Below are positions 25,877 through 36,175 of a stretch of 64,000 nucleotides of DNA, one piece after another (within the stretch, counting starts at the first letter, position 1; each line of letters starts with the position of its first letter). Source of the stretch: Pseudomonas putida NBRC 14164 (GTDB taxonomy: Bacteria; Pseudomonadota; Gammaproteobacteria; Pseudomonadales; Pseudomonadaceae); assembly GCF_000412675.1 (NCBI RefSeq), contig NC_021505.1, forward strand, positions 3,280,501 through 3,344,500. Direction: 5' to 3'. The notes under the pieces were generated by a model, which saw only the letters and a list, made by a program, of their open reading frames with translations, searched no databases and was not told the origin of the DNA. The position numbers were made by a program, and so were the translations under genes.

Positions 25877-27127
25877 TCAGCTGGCCGCCCGCCGGCTGGC
25901 CGCCAGGTCCGCCTTGGGGACGCTGCCACCCGCCAGGGTGACTTGCTCACACACCTTGTCGACGATGTAGGCGCCGATCGGGATGGCCGAGGTGGCCGCC
26001 GGCGACGGTGCGTTGCACACGTTGACGCTGCGCGCGGTGTTGACGAACAGGAAGTCGTCGATCAGCTTGCCGTCGCGCGATACCGCCTGGGCGCGCACAC
26101 CAGCCGGGTAAGGCGTGAGGTCGGCCTTGGTGATGCTCGGGCAGTACTTCTGCACCTGCTTGAGATAGCCGCCCTTGAACAGCGAGTTTTTCATCTCGAT
26201 CAGGCCAGGGCGGAAGTTCTTCGCCAGCACCTTGAGAATGCCAGGGGTGGTCAGGGTCTGGAACAGGTCGCCGGGGCTGACGTCGGTCTTGCGATAGCCC
26301 TCGCGCTTCATCGCCAGTACGGCGTTGGGGCCAACCGTGACGGTGCCGTCGATCATGCGGGTCAGGTGCACGCCCAAAAACGGCATCGACGGGTCGGGGA
26401 TCGGGTAGATCAGATGGTTGACGATCTGGTTGTGCTGCTTGGGCAGCAAGTAGTACTCGCCCCGGAACGGGCAGATGACAAACTCGGTGCGCAGGCCCAG
26501 CATGCTGACCACGCGGTCGGCCATCAGGCCCGAACAGGTCACCAGGAAACGGCTACGGAACTCGTCGCGCCGTGTGCGCACGATCACTTCGCTGGCCTGC
26601 TCCTGCAGGCCGACCACCTCTGCCCCATAGCGGGTTTCGCCGCCGGCACGCTGGAATTCAGCGCCCATCGCAGCAGTCACTTTGGCGTAGTTGACGATGC
26701 CGCTGGACGGCACGAAGATGCCACCCATCCCCACGATATTGGGCTCGCGCTCGCGCAGTTCGTCGGCCGACAGCCAGTGGCGCTCCAGGCCGTTGGCCGC
26801 GGTACGCTCCCACAGCGCCTTCATGCGCTGCATTTCCAGCTCGTTGGTGGCCACCAGCAGCTTGCCGCACTCATCGAAGGGGATACCGTGCTGGGTGCAG
26901 AAGGCCTTTGTGGCCTTGTTGCCTTCCAGGCAGAAGCGCGCCTTGAGGCTGCCGGGGGTGTAGTACACGCCAGCGTGGATCACGCCGCTGTTGTGACCGG
27001 TCTGGTGGCGGGCCGGGCCGGACTCCTTCTCCAGCAGAAGAATCTTCGCGTCCGGGTAGACCTTGATCAGGTGCATGGCCGTGGACATGCCCACAATGCC
27101 ACCGCCAATAATGATGAAATCGTACAC
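25877..27127 (-). CDS. lhgO: L-2-hydroxyglutarate oxidase/dehydrogenase
   Basis: This 416-residue flavoprotein oxidises L-2-hydroxyglutarate to 2-oxoglutarate and passes electrons to the quinone pool. The start is GTG 27127, after a GAGGTAAGG site. The FAD-binding GGGIVGMSTAMHL lies at residues 8-20, followed by ESGPARHQTGHNSGVIHAG, characteristic of LhgO. It completes the glutarate pathway begun by CsiD, which lies 114 bases upstream on the same strand. I see no signal peptide, so it is probably a peripheral membrane protein. Confidence 0.95.
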   Translation of the reverse strand: MYDFIIIGGGIVGMSTAMHLIKVYPDAKILLLEKESGPARHQTGHNSGVIHAGVYYTPGSLKARFCLEGNKATKAFCTQHGIPFDECGKLLVATNELEMQRMKALWERTAANGLERHWLSADELREREPNIVGMGGIFVPSSGIVNYAKVTAAMGAEFQRAGGETRYGAEVVGLQEQASEVIVRTRRDEFRSRFLVTCSGLMADRVVSMLGLRTEFVICPFRGEYYLLPKQHNQIVNHLIYPIPDPSMPFLGVHLTRMIDGTVTVGPNAVLAMKREGYRKTDVSPGDLFQTLTTPGILKVLAKNFRPGLIEMKNSLFKGGYLKQVQKYCPSITKADLTPYPAGVRAQAVSRDGKLIDDFLFVNTARSVNVCNAPSPAATSAIPIGAYIVDKVCEQVTLAGGSVPKADLAASRRAAS

Positions 27128-27213
27128 AGCCTTACCTCACACGCAGGCATTGCCTGGCTCGCTCACCAAGGCCCGCTCGGGCCCTGGTGGCATCATGTTG
27201 TGCAACGACGCAT

Positions 27214-27229
27214 GGGCGGGCGCCCGCCC
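27214..27229. repeat. GC-only perfect palindrome between csiD and lhgO
   Basis: GGGCGGGCGCCCGCCC is a perfect 16-base palindrome 13 bases after the csiD stop codon. It could form a tight hairpin in the csiD-lhgO transcript and shield the csiD end, but no T-run follows. Confidence 0.6.
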
Positions 27230-27241
27230 TGCGCCCTGTCA

Positions 27242-28219
27242 TTATTGCCCGCGCTGGTATAGCGGTTTGGGGAAGGCGACGTAACCACGCTGGCGCATCA
27301 GTTCACGGCGCAGGCCCTCGTGCGGGGTGAAGCGGTCGCGACCATGCAGCCAGAACAGGTTGTTGATCAGCAGGAAGCTGCCCACACCCACCGGTACCGA
27401 CACCTTCTTCCCGCTGCCTTCCAGCGAATCGGACAGGGCGTTCAGCCAGATGCCTTCCTCGTAGTTTTCCGGCTGCACGAACTGGTCAATGTAGCGCATG
27501 GTCGGGCGGCCTTCGCCATCGGTGTCGAAAACGGAGTGGAACACATCTTCGGCGACCTTCTTGCTCGGCGGTGCGGTCCAGCGCATTTCGCGGCGGGCCA
27601 TCGGGTGGCGGAAGAACTCCTCGCACTGCTCCCAGTCATCCAGGTGTAGCAGCAGCGAGTTGCCGCCTTCCATGTTCTTTTCGTCGATCTTCAGCATCAG
27701 CACGTAATCGGTGATCTGGTTCACGAAAGTGCCGTCGTTGTGCAGTTCCATCACCCGATGCGGCTGGCGCAGGTAGCTGTCTGAGTTGTCGGAGTTGACC
27801 ACCACGAAGCGCGCATAGAATTGCCCGCTCATGGCGTCGTAGTTGGAACGGCCGATCAGGTGTGCGCAGGCGGTAGTGAACTTGACCATGTCTTCGGCCT
27901 GGCTCACGTCATCCAGGCCCAGCGGGGTAATCAGCATGCCGCCGGTGGCTCGATCGAGGATGGTGTTGAGCAGCACAGGGCGCAGGGTGCCCTGGCACAG
28001 CTGGTCAAGAATTTCACCCAGCCGGAAACGCAGGAACGATTTGTACTCCAACGCCTGCACCGGCCACTCGGCAACAGCCTGGACGAACGCTTCGACGGTT
28101 TCAGGGGCGAAGGTCAGTTCAAGCAGGCGCGGCGACTGTTTCGAAGGGGCAATGGTGTAACCACGCGGCTCGAGGGGCAGTGGCATCACAAGTTCTTCGA
28201 TCTGCGTAAAAGCGTTCAT
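27242..28219 (-). CDS. csiD: Glutarate dioxygenase CsiD (GlaH)
   Basis: This 325-residue Fe(II)/2-oxoglutarate enzyme hydroxylates glutarate to L-2-hydroxyglutarate in lysine breakdown. The iron ligands are H160 and D162 in [10 protein letters not shown] and H292 in FWLHGRDRF. These sit at the same positions as in E. coli CsiD, and the length is the same as the family. The 2-oxoglutarate-binding arginine is probably in the [16 protein letters not shown] tail. It is the first gene of the csiD-lhgO unit and is divergent from the glaR-type GntR gene, which should repress it until glutarate is present. Confidence 0.96.
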   Translation of the reverse strand: MNAFTQIEELVMPLPLEPRGYTIAPSKQSPRLLELTFAPETVEAFVQAVAEWPVQALEYKSFLRFRLGEILDQLCQGTLRPVLLNTILDRATGGMLITPLGLDDVSQAEDMVKFTTACAHLIGRSNYDAMSGQFYARFVVVNSDNSDSYLRQPHRVMELHNDGTFVNQITDYVLMLKIDEKNMEGGNSLLLHLDDWEQCEEFFRHPMARREMRWTAPPSKKVAEDVFHSVFDTDGEGRPTMRYIDQFVQPENYEEGIWLNALSDSLEGSGKKVSVPVGVGSFLLINNLFWLHGRDRFTPHEGLRRELMRQRGYVAFPKPLYQRGQ

Positions 28220-28306
28220 GGCAGTGTCCTGGCAGAAAAAGTGGAGAGCGCCGTCCGGTCATGACCTGGATCAGTGCGGGCGAGGTAAAAATATCGCCAC
28301 TAACTG

Positions 28307-28322
28307 AAAATGTCTACATTTT
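28307..28322. promoter_or_regulatory. Candidate GlaR/CsiR operator
   Basis: AAAATGTCTACATTTT is a perfect palindrome with a CT centre in the 195-base gap between csiD and its GntR regulator. The core ATGTCTACAT has the GT-N-TAC form common for FCD-type GntR proteins. It also contains ATGT-N5-TTTT, which I recall as a reported E. coli CsiR site form. It lies in a very AT-rich stretch. Confidence 0.65.
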
Positions 28323-28414
28323 TGTATTTGAGCGACAATTTAGTTTTTTATCCATTGTTTTTCGTCAGCAGGCGGTTTCGGTATGATCGGCAAAACGTTT
28401 TGAGGAACAGGATC

Positions 28415-29110
28415 TTGGACGCGCTCGCCCCCCGACAAAACTCAGCTTTCAGCGGGTATGAGAGGCTCAAGAAGGACATCATCCGGGGCGTGTTCAAACC
28501 CGGTGAAAAACTGTTGATGAGCGCCCTGAAGGAACGCTACGACCTGGGCGTGGGTCCGCTGCGCGAAGCACTGTCGCAACTGGTGGCCGAGCACCTGGTC
28601 AACGCGATCAGCCAGAAAGGCTACCGGGTGGCGCCCATGTCGCTGGACGAGATGAACGACATCTACGATGCCCGCGCCAACCTGGAGGCGATGATCATCG
28701 CCCTGGCCATCGAGCGCGGCGACGACGCCTGGGAGGCGTCAGTGCTGGCCCACTCGCATACCCTGGCCAAGGTGGTGGAAGTGAAAACCCGCGAGCAGCG
28801 CCTGGATGTGTGGGACGAGCGGCACAAGGCGTTTCATACCGCCATTGCCTCGGGCTGCGGTTCCAAGCACCTGCTTCAGGCGCGCACCTACCTGTTCGAC
28901 CAGGCCGAGCGCTACCGCCACCTGTGGCTGACGCAGACGGTGTTCTCCGAACAGGCCCTTGAGCTCAAGCGCCAGGAGCATGCGGCGCTGGTCGAGGTGA
29001 TCCTCGCCCGTGACGCCGAACGCGCCAGCGCCATGATGCGCTCGCACCTGATGACCCCGGTGCCGATCATTGCGCAGATCATGCATGCCGAGGGTATCGG
29101 CGCCCGATGA
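28415..29110 (+). CDS. glaR: GntR-family regulator of the glutarate genes (GlaR/CsiR-like)
   Basis: I propose TTG 28415 as the start, because GAGGAACAG lies just upstream and the longer ATG start at 28310 would run through the candidate operator and give a hydrophobic, unlike-family N-terminus. The resulting 231-residue protein has a GntR winged helix at about 10-75 (YERLKKDIIRGVFKPGEKL, then GVGPLREALSQL) and an FCD effector domain with an ARANLEAMIIALAIERGD start. In E. coli, CsiR/GlaR represses csiD and is released by glutarate. The divergent position supports that role here. A TATGAT -10-like box lies at 28382. Confidence 0.85.
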   Translation: MDALAPRQNSAFSGYERLKKDIIRGVFKPGEKLLMSALKERYDLGVGPLREALSQLVAEHLVNAISQKGYRVAPMSLDEMNDIYDARANLEAMIIALAIERGDDAWEASVLAHSHTLAKVVEVKTREQRLDVWDERHKAFHTAIASGCGSKHLLQARTYLFDQAERYRHLWLTQTVFSEQALELKRQEHAALVEVILARDAERASAMMRSHLMTPVPIIAQIMHAEGIGAR

Positions 29111-29136
29111 GCCCTCAATCCAGAACTGCACGATAC

Positions 29137-29166
29137 TCTGTGGGAGCAGGCATGCCCGCTCCCACA
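29137..29166. repeat. Single REP element
   Basis: CTGTGGGAGCAGGCATGCCC followed by GCTCCCACA is a REP core with a GGCATGCC centre. It lies after the GntR gene, before the two-component system. Confidence 0.8.
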
Positions 29167-29305
29167 ATGACCGCGCAAGCTTCTGAATTCAGGCAAGACA
29201 GCGGATCGCTCCAGAGCAGCCAGATGACTAGATGAATTTTTCTTAAATCGCCGGTTGTCTATTCTTTGGCACAATCAAATCTCTATTAGATGCCCAGGAA
29301 CCAGC

Positions 29306-29986
29306 ATGCCTCGCGTACTGACCATCGAAGACGACGCCGTCACCGGCCAGGAAATCGTCGCCGAACTTACCAGCCACGGCCTGGAGGTCGAATGGGCCGA
29401 CAACGGCCGTGAAGGCCTGGCCAAGGCCATTGCCGGTGGCTACGACCTGATCACCCTGGACCGCATGCTGCCCGAGGTCGATGGCCTGACCATCGTCACC
29501 ACCCTGCGCAGCCTCAAGATCGCCACGCCGATCCTGATGATCAGCGCCCTCTCCGACGTCGACGAACGGGTACGCGGCCTGCGGGCCGGCGGTGACGACT
29601 ACCTGACCAAGCCGTTTGCCTCCGACGAAATGGCCGCACGGGTCGAGGTATTGCTGCGCCGCAACAGTGTGCCCATGACCCAGACACGCCTGCAGGTCGC
29701 CGACCTGCAACTGGACCTGATCAGCCACGAGGCGCGCCGCGGTGACAATACGCTCAACCTGCTGCCCACCGAATACAAACTGCTGGAGTACCTGATGCGC
29801 CACAGCGGCCAGGTGATCACACGGATGATGATTTTCGAAGAAGTCTGGGGCTACCATTTCGACCCCGGCACAAACCTGATCGACGTGCACATCGGTCGCC
29901 TGCGCAAGAAAATCGACTCCCCCGGCCAGTCGCCGCTGATCCGTACGGTACGGGGCTCCGGCTATGCCATTGCTGAACCCGTCTAA
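29306..29986 (+). CDS. OmpR-family response regulator
   Basis: ATG 29306 follows CAGGAACCAG and begins PRVLTIEDDAV; a start 51 bases earlier gives only a non-family extension. The 226-residue protein has the receiver site D52 with D9/D10, the phospho-switch S80 and K102 (LTKPFA). The C-terminal winged helix contains NLLPTEYKLLEYLMRH and the VWGYHFDPGTNLIDVHIGRL stretch. It is made with the sensor kinase that overlaps its 3' end. The target genes and the signal cannot be told from the sequence. Confidence 0.95.
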   Translation: MPRVLTIEDDAVTGQEIVAELTSHGLEVEWADNGREGLAKAIAGGYDLITLDRMLPEVDGLTIVTTLRSLKIATPILMISALSDVDERVRGLRAGGDDYLTKPFASDEMAARVEVLLRRNSVPMTQTRLQVADLQLDLISHEARRGDNTLNLLPTEYKLLEYLMRHSGQVITRMMIFEEVWGYHFDPGTNLIDVHIGRLRKKIDSPGQSPLIRTVRGSGYAIAEPV

Positions 29987-31355
29987 AGGCTGGAGCTCCT
30001 CGACAAGCCGCCTGCTGGCGCTGTACAGCTTTCTGTTCGTGGCCTGGAGCAGCATCCTCATGGGGGTGCTGTACTTCGAGGTGTCCAGCTACCTGAACAA
30101 GCTCACCCGCCATTCCATGTTGCAGCGCCAACACCTGTTCGCGCACATGAGCGGCAAGCAGCTGGACGACGCCCTGATCGCCAGCCAGGCCTTCGAGGAG
30201 CGCAGCTTTGACGCCTATGGCCTGTTCGACACCCAGCTCAACCCGATTGGCGGCAGTGTGCGCGCCCTGCCCCCGGAGCTCAGGCTGGACGGCAAGATCC
30301 ATGAGTTGAAACGCTGCCTGGATGCCGACGACCCACACCTGCCCCGCGACAGCTGCGATGCGGTGGCGATCAAAGTGCAAGATGGCCGCTGGCTGGTACT
30401 GTTCCGCGATAACGGCTCACTGTTCGTGGTTACCCGGATCATCCTCGATGCCCTGCTCTGGGGTATCTCCTTGACGTTGATCCCAGGCTTTGCCGGCTGG
30501 TACCTGCTACGGCGCAGGCCGCTCAAGCGTATCCGCGCAATCCAGGCCCAGGCCGAGCTGATCGTTGCCGGCGACCTGACCCACCGCCTGCCGTTGTCGG
30601 CCCGGCGCGATGAGCTGGACATGCTGGCAGCCATCGTCAACGCCATGCTGGACCGCATCGAGCGGCTGATGCATGAGGTCAAGGGGGTGTGCGACAACAT
30701 TGCCCATGACCTGCGCACCCCGCTCACCCGCCTGCGCGCCCAGCTGTACCGGATTCGCCAGCAGAGCGACGTCGACTCCGCGCAAGCCGAGGCGCTGGAC
30801 CAGGCCATCGGCGAAACCGACACGCTGATGGCGCGTTTTCGCGGGTTGCTACGCATCAGCGAACTGGAAGACCGCCAGCGCCGGGCCGGCTTCGTCCAGC
30901 TTGACCCGCATGAACTGCTGGTCGAACTGCACGACTTCTATTTGCCTTTGGCCGAGGATGGCGGCATCCACCTGGAACTGCACCAGCCCGCGCAGCTGCC
31001 GGCACTGCACGGTGACCGCGAACTGCTGTTCGAGGCACTGGCCAACCTGATGGGCAACGGTATCAAGTTCACGCCCGAAGGTGGGCAAGTGCGAATTAGC
31101 GCGACACACGACGACACCGGCGTGCACCTGGCTATCGAGGACAGCGGGCCGGGCATTCCCGAAGAAGAGCGTACTGCGGTGCTGAAGCGGTTCTATCGCA
31201 GCGATGAAGGCCATCGCCATGCCGGGTTTGGGCTGGGATTGTCGATCGTTGCGGCGATCGTGGACCTGCATGGGTTCAGGCTGGAAATTGGGGAGAGCGA
31301 GTTGGGTGGGGCGAAGTTGGTATTGCACTGCCCGCTTGCCGGGCTGGCCAAATAA
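29964..31355 (+). CDS. Sensor histidine kinase
   Basis: This 463-residue inner-membrane kinase overlaps the regulator gene by 23 bases. TM1 lies at about residues 18-38 and TM2 at 158-182, enclosing a periplasmic sensor of about 120 residues. A HAMP linker follows. The phospho-accepting H248 is in NIAHDLRTPLTRL. The ATP-binding part has LMGNGIKFTPEGG (N box), EDSGPGIPEEE (G1) and GFGLGLSIVAAIVDLHG (G2). The periplasmic domain has cysteines near 118 and 131, which could pair. The signal is unknown. Confidence 0.95.
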   Translation: MPLLNPSKGWSSSTSRLLALYSFLFVAWSSILMGVLYFEVSSYLNKLTRHSMLQRQHLFAHMSGKQLDDALIASQAFEERSFDAYGLFDTQLNPIGGSVRALPPELRLDGKIHELKRCLDADDPHLPRDSCDAVAIKVQDGRWLVLFRDNGSLFVVTRIILDALLWGISLTLIPGFAGWYLLRRRPLKRIRAIQAQAELIVAGDLTHRLPLSARRDELDMLAAIVNAMLDRIERLMHEVKGVCDNIAHDLRTPLTRLRAQLYRIRQQSDVDSAQAEALDQAIGETDTLMARFRGLLRISELEDRQRRAGFVQLDPHELLVELHDFYLPLAEDGGIHLELHQPAQLPALHGDRELLFEALANLMGNGIKFTPEGGQVRISATHDDTGVHLAIEDSGPGIPEEERTAVLKRFYRSDEGHRHAGFGLGLSIVAAIVDLHGFRLEIGESELGGAKLVLHCPLAGLAK

Positions 31356-31360
31356 AAGCA

Positions 31361-31477
31361 GGGGCCGCTTTGCGGCCCTTCGCGGGCACGCCCGCTCCCA
31401 CAGGGATAGCGCACACCGGACATGTCGCGCCAACCTGTGGGAGCGGGCGTGCCCGCGAAGGGCTGCAAAGCAGCCCC
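31361..31477. repeat. Inverted pair of REP elements
   Basis: Two REP cores face each other across about 35 bases: CTTCGCGGGCACGCCCGCTC on the left and its reverse complement on the right. They are flanked by GGGGCCGCTTTGCGGCCC and GGGCTGCAAAGCAGCCC stems. The pair sits between the convergent kinase and cysS genes and may form a large cruciform that separates the two transcripts. Confidence 0.88.
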
Positions 31478-31487
31478 AGTACGCCGG

Positions 31488-32870
31488 TCAGTCAGCCAAA
31501 CGCCAGGTAGTCGTGCCCTTGCTGTCTTCCAGCACCACACCCATCGCGGTGAGCTGGTCGCGGATACGGTCCGACTCGGCCCAGTTCTTGTCCGCACGCG
31601 CCTGCAGCCGCGCCTGAATCAGGCCTTCCACCTCGGCAGCATCGACCTTGCCTTCGGCACCTGCACGCAGGAAGTCATCGGCCTCCAGTTGCAGCACACC
31701 CAGCACCTCACCCAGCTCGCGCAGGCGGCCAGCCAGGCCGGCAGCAGCCTCCGGGTCGCTGTCGCGCAGGCGGTTGATCTCGCGTACCAGGTCGAACAGC
31801 ACGGCGCAGGCTTCGGGGGTGCCGAAGTCGTCGTTCATCGCCACGCTGAAACGCTCGACAAACGCTTCGCCGCCCTTGGCCGCTACCCGTGGCAAGCCGC
31901 GCAGGGCGTGGTAGAAGCGCTCAAGCGCGCCCTTGGCGTCGCGCAGGCTGTCTTCGGAGTAGTTGATCGCGCTGCGATAGTGGCTGGCCACCAGCAGGTA
32001 ACGCACCACTTCAGGGTGGTACTTCTCGAGCACATCGCGGATGGTGAAGAAATTGTTCAACGACTTCGACATCTTCTCGCCGTTGATCCGGATCATGCCG
32101 CAGTGCATCCAGGCGTTGGCGTACTGCTTGCCTGTGGCCGCCTCGCTCTGGGCAATCTCGTTCTCGTGGTGCGGGAACTCCAGGTCGCTGCCACCGCCGT
32201 GAATGTCGAAGCTCTCACCCAGGCAGCAGGTGGACATCACCGAGCACTCAATGTGCCAGCCCGGACGGCCCGGGCCCCATGGCGATTCCCAGCTCGGTTC
32301 ACCGGGCTTGACGCCCTTCCACAGCACGAAGTCCAGCGGGTCTTGCTTGGCTTCGTCGACCTCGATGCGTGCGCCGATGCGCAGGTCTTCGATCTTCTTG
32401 CGCGACAGCTTGCCGTAGCCGACGAACTTGCCGACGCGGTAGTACACGTCGCCATTGCCTGGGGCATAGGCATAACCCTTGTCGATCAGGGTCTGGATCA
32501 TCGCGTGCATGCCGGCGATATGGTCGGTGGCACGTGGCTCCTGGTCTGGCGGCAGGATGTTCAGGCGGCGCTCGTCTTCGTGCATCGCGTCAATCATGCG
32601 GGCGGTCAACGCGTCGAAGCTTTCGCCGTTCTCGTTGGCCCGGTTGATGATCTTGTCATCGATGTCGGTGATGTTGCGCACATACGTCAGCTCGTAGCCG
32701 CTCTTGCGCAGCCAGCGGGTGACCAGGTCGAAGGCCACCATGCTGCGGCCATGGCCCAGGTGGCAGTAGTCGTACACGGTCATGCCGCACACGTACATGC
32801 GCACCTTGTTGCCATCCAGCGGCTTGAAGGTTTCCTTCGCTTTGCTCAGGGTGTTGTAAATGGTAAGCAC
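31488..32870 (-). CDS. cysS: Cysteinyl-tRNA synthetase
   Basis: This 460-residue class I synthetase charges tRNA-Cys. The start is GTG 32870 behind AGGAAACGCC. The zinc cysteine is in [17 protein letters not shown], which also holds the HIGH-type motif HLGH. The KMSKS motif is [11 protein letters not shown] near residues 265-275, and the [18 protein letters not shown] segment carries further zinc ligands. glnS lies nine bases upstream on the same strand, so both synthetases are made from one transcript. Confidence 0.97.
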   Translation of the reverse strand: MLTIYNTLSKAKETFKPLDGNKVRMYVCGMTVYDYCHLGHGRSMVAFDLVTRWLRKSGYELTYVRNITDIDDKIINRANENGESFDALTARMIDAMHEDERRLNILPPDQEPRATDHIAGMHAMIQTLIDKGYAYAPGNGDVYYRVGKFVGYGKLSRKKIEDLRIGARIEVDEAKQDPLDFVLWKGVKPGEPSWESPWGPGRPGWHIECSVMSTCCLGESFDIHGGGSDLEFPHHENEIAQSEAATGKQYANAWMHCGMIRINGEKMSKSLNNFFTIRDVLEKYHPEVVRYLLVASHYRSAINYSEDSLRDAKGALERFYHALRGLPRVAAKGGEAFVERFSVAMNDDFGTPEACAVLFDLVREINRLRDSDPEAAAGLAGRLRELGEVLGVLQLEADDFLRAGAEGKVDAAEVEGLIQARLQARADKNWAESDRIRDQLTAMGVVLEDSKGTTTWRLAD

Positions 32871-32879
32871 GGCGTTTCC

Positions 32880-34583
<1,704 letters not shown>

Positions 34584-34831
34584 AGGATCCTTGAATGCAC
34601 GTGTCCGGCCTGGGTAGGCCGATTGAATCAAAGGGCCTATCATAGCCGAAGCAGTCAAGCTGCTGACAGTCGGGCCCGGACAAACTGGCGTGATTTATCA
34701 CGGCTTTTTGCCCAAGCCTGGCAAAATGGCCAGTGCGCGCCATGTGTCGTGATCGCCTGAACATGCGTCAGGTGATAATCGGCGCCCTGCGCACCCTAAT
34801 TCCCGATTGCCTTGAAAAAGCGAGTTTCAGC

Positions 34832-35335
34832 ATGTCCAAAGTCAAACTGACCACCAACCACGGCGACATCGTCATTGAACTGAACGCTGAAAAAGCCCCG
34901 ATTACCGTGGCCAACTTCATCGAATACGTCAACGCAGGCCACTACACCAACACCGTGTTCCACCGGGTGATCAAAGGCTTCATGATTCAGGGCGGCGGTT
35001 TCGAGCCAGGCATGAACGAAAAGCGTGACAAGCGTGCCAGCATCCAGAACGAAGCCGACAACGGCCTGAAAAACGCCAAGTACACCATCGCCATGGCCCG
35101 CACCATGGAGCCGCACTCTGCTTCGGCGCAGTTCTTCATCAACGCCTCCGACAACGACTTCCTCAACCACAGCGGCAAGAACGTACAGGGCTGGGGCTAC
35201 GCGGTGTTCGGCGAAGTGATCGAAGGCCGTGAAGTGGTTGATGCCATCGAGAAGGTCGCCACCGGTTCCAAGTCCGGCCACCAGGACGTACCAAAAGAAG
35301 ACGTGATCATCGAGAAAGCCGAGATCATTGGGTGA
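34832..35335 (+). CDS. ppiB: Peptidyl-prolyl cis-trans isomerase B (cyclophilin)
   Basis: I chose ATG 34832 ([16 protein letters not shown]), which gives 167 residues, the usual length for cytoplasmic cyclophilin B. The active-site stretch [15 protein letters not shown] lies near residues 38-52, and [17 protein letters not shown] near 88-104. It speeds proline isomerisation during protein folding. Its stop codon overlaps the GTG start of lpxH, so the two are translationally coupled; this gene pair is common in gamma-proteobacteria. Confidence 0.96.
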   Translation: MSKVKLTTNHGDIVIELNAEKAPITVANFIEYVNAGHYTNTVFHRVIKGFMIQGGGFEPGMNEKRDKRASIQNEADNGLKNAKYTIAMARTMEPHSASAQFFINASDNDFLNHSGKNVQGWGYAVFGEVIEGREVVDAIEKVATGSKSGHQDVPKEDVIIEKAEIIG

Positions 35336-36054
35336 TACTGCTGATCTCCGATCTGCATTTGCAAGAAGAGCGCCCGGACATTTCCCGGGCGTTTCTTGAT
35401 CTGCTCGACGGCCGTGCCCGCCACGCCAAGGCGTTGTACATCCTGGGCGACTTTTTCGAAGCCTGGATCGGCGACGATGCCATGACCGCCTTCCAGCAGT
35501 CGATCTGCCAGGCCATGCGCCGGCTGAGCGACAGCGGCACGGCCATCTTCCTGATGCATGGCAACCGTGACTTCCTGATTGGCCAGGCTTTCTGCGATGC
35601 TGCGGGCTGCACGTTGTTGAGCGACCCCAGTGTGATCGAGCTGGGCGGTGAACAGGTACTGCTGATGCATGGCGACACCTTGTGCACCCGCGACCTGGGT
35701 TACATGAAGATGCGCCGCTTGCTGCGCAACCCGCTGAGCCTGTGGATCTTGCGCCACCTGCCACTGTCAGCCCGCTACAAGCTGGCGCGCAAACTGCGCA
35801 GTGAAAGCAGCACGCAAGTGCGGATGAAGTCCACCGAAATTGTCGACGTCACACCGGAGGAAGTGCCCAAGGTGATGGCGGCGCATGGCGTGCGTACGCT
35901 GGTGCATGGCCATACCCACCGGCCGGCGATACACAAGCTGGTGGTTGATGGGGAGCCGGCACGGCGCATCGTGCTGGGGGACTGGGACCGCCGCGGTTGG
36001 GCCTTGCAGGTTGACGAGCAGGGCTTTCAGTTGGCGCCGTTCGAGTTTTCCTGA
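35332..36054 (+). CDS. lpxH: UDP-2,3-diacylglucosamine diphosphatase
   Basis: This 240-residue enzyme hydrolyses UDP-2,3-diacylglucosamine to lipid X in lipid A synthesis at the inner membrane. It starts at GTG 35332 as a GTGA overlap with ppiB. The calcineurin-like metal ligands are visible in order: [35 protein letters not shown], and the final [11 protein letters not shown]. Together they bind two manganese ions. An REP pair follows the gene. Confidence 0.96.
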   Translation: MILLISDLHLQEERPDISRAFLDLLDGRARHAKALYILGDFFEAWIGDDAMTAFQQSICQAMRRLSDSGTAIFLMHGNRDFLIGQAFCDAAGCTLLSDPSVIELGGEQVLLMHGDTLCTRDLGYMKMRRLLRNPLSLWILRHLPLSARYKLARKLRSESSTQVRMKSTEIVDVTPEEVPKVMAAHGVRTLVHGHTHRPAIHKLVVDGEPARRIVLGDWDRRGWALQVDEQGFQLAPFEFS

Positions 36055-36070
36055 CCCGGCGGGTCGCCCT

Positions 36071-36155
36071 CTTCGCGGGTAAACCCGCTCCCACAGACTC
36101 CGTATCAACGCTGCAAGCGGAGCGATTCCTGTGAGAGCGGGTTTACCCGCGAATG
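36071..36155. repeat. Inverted pair of REP elements
   Basis: CTTCGCGGGTAAACCCGCTC on the left faces GAGCGGGTTTACCCGCGAA on the right, with about 35 bases between the cores. It lies between the convergent lpxH and acylase genes. Confidence 0.87.
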
Positions 36156-36175
36156 GGCCGGCGCACGCTGACGCT

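Noticed and set aside
28310..28414. ATG 28310 as the start of the GntR regulator
   Set aside because: It lies within the palindromic operator candidate, has no ribosome site and adds a hydrophobic stretch foreign to GntR proteins.
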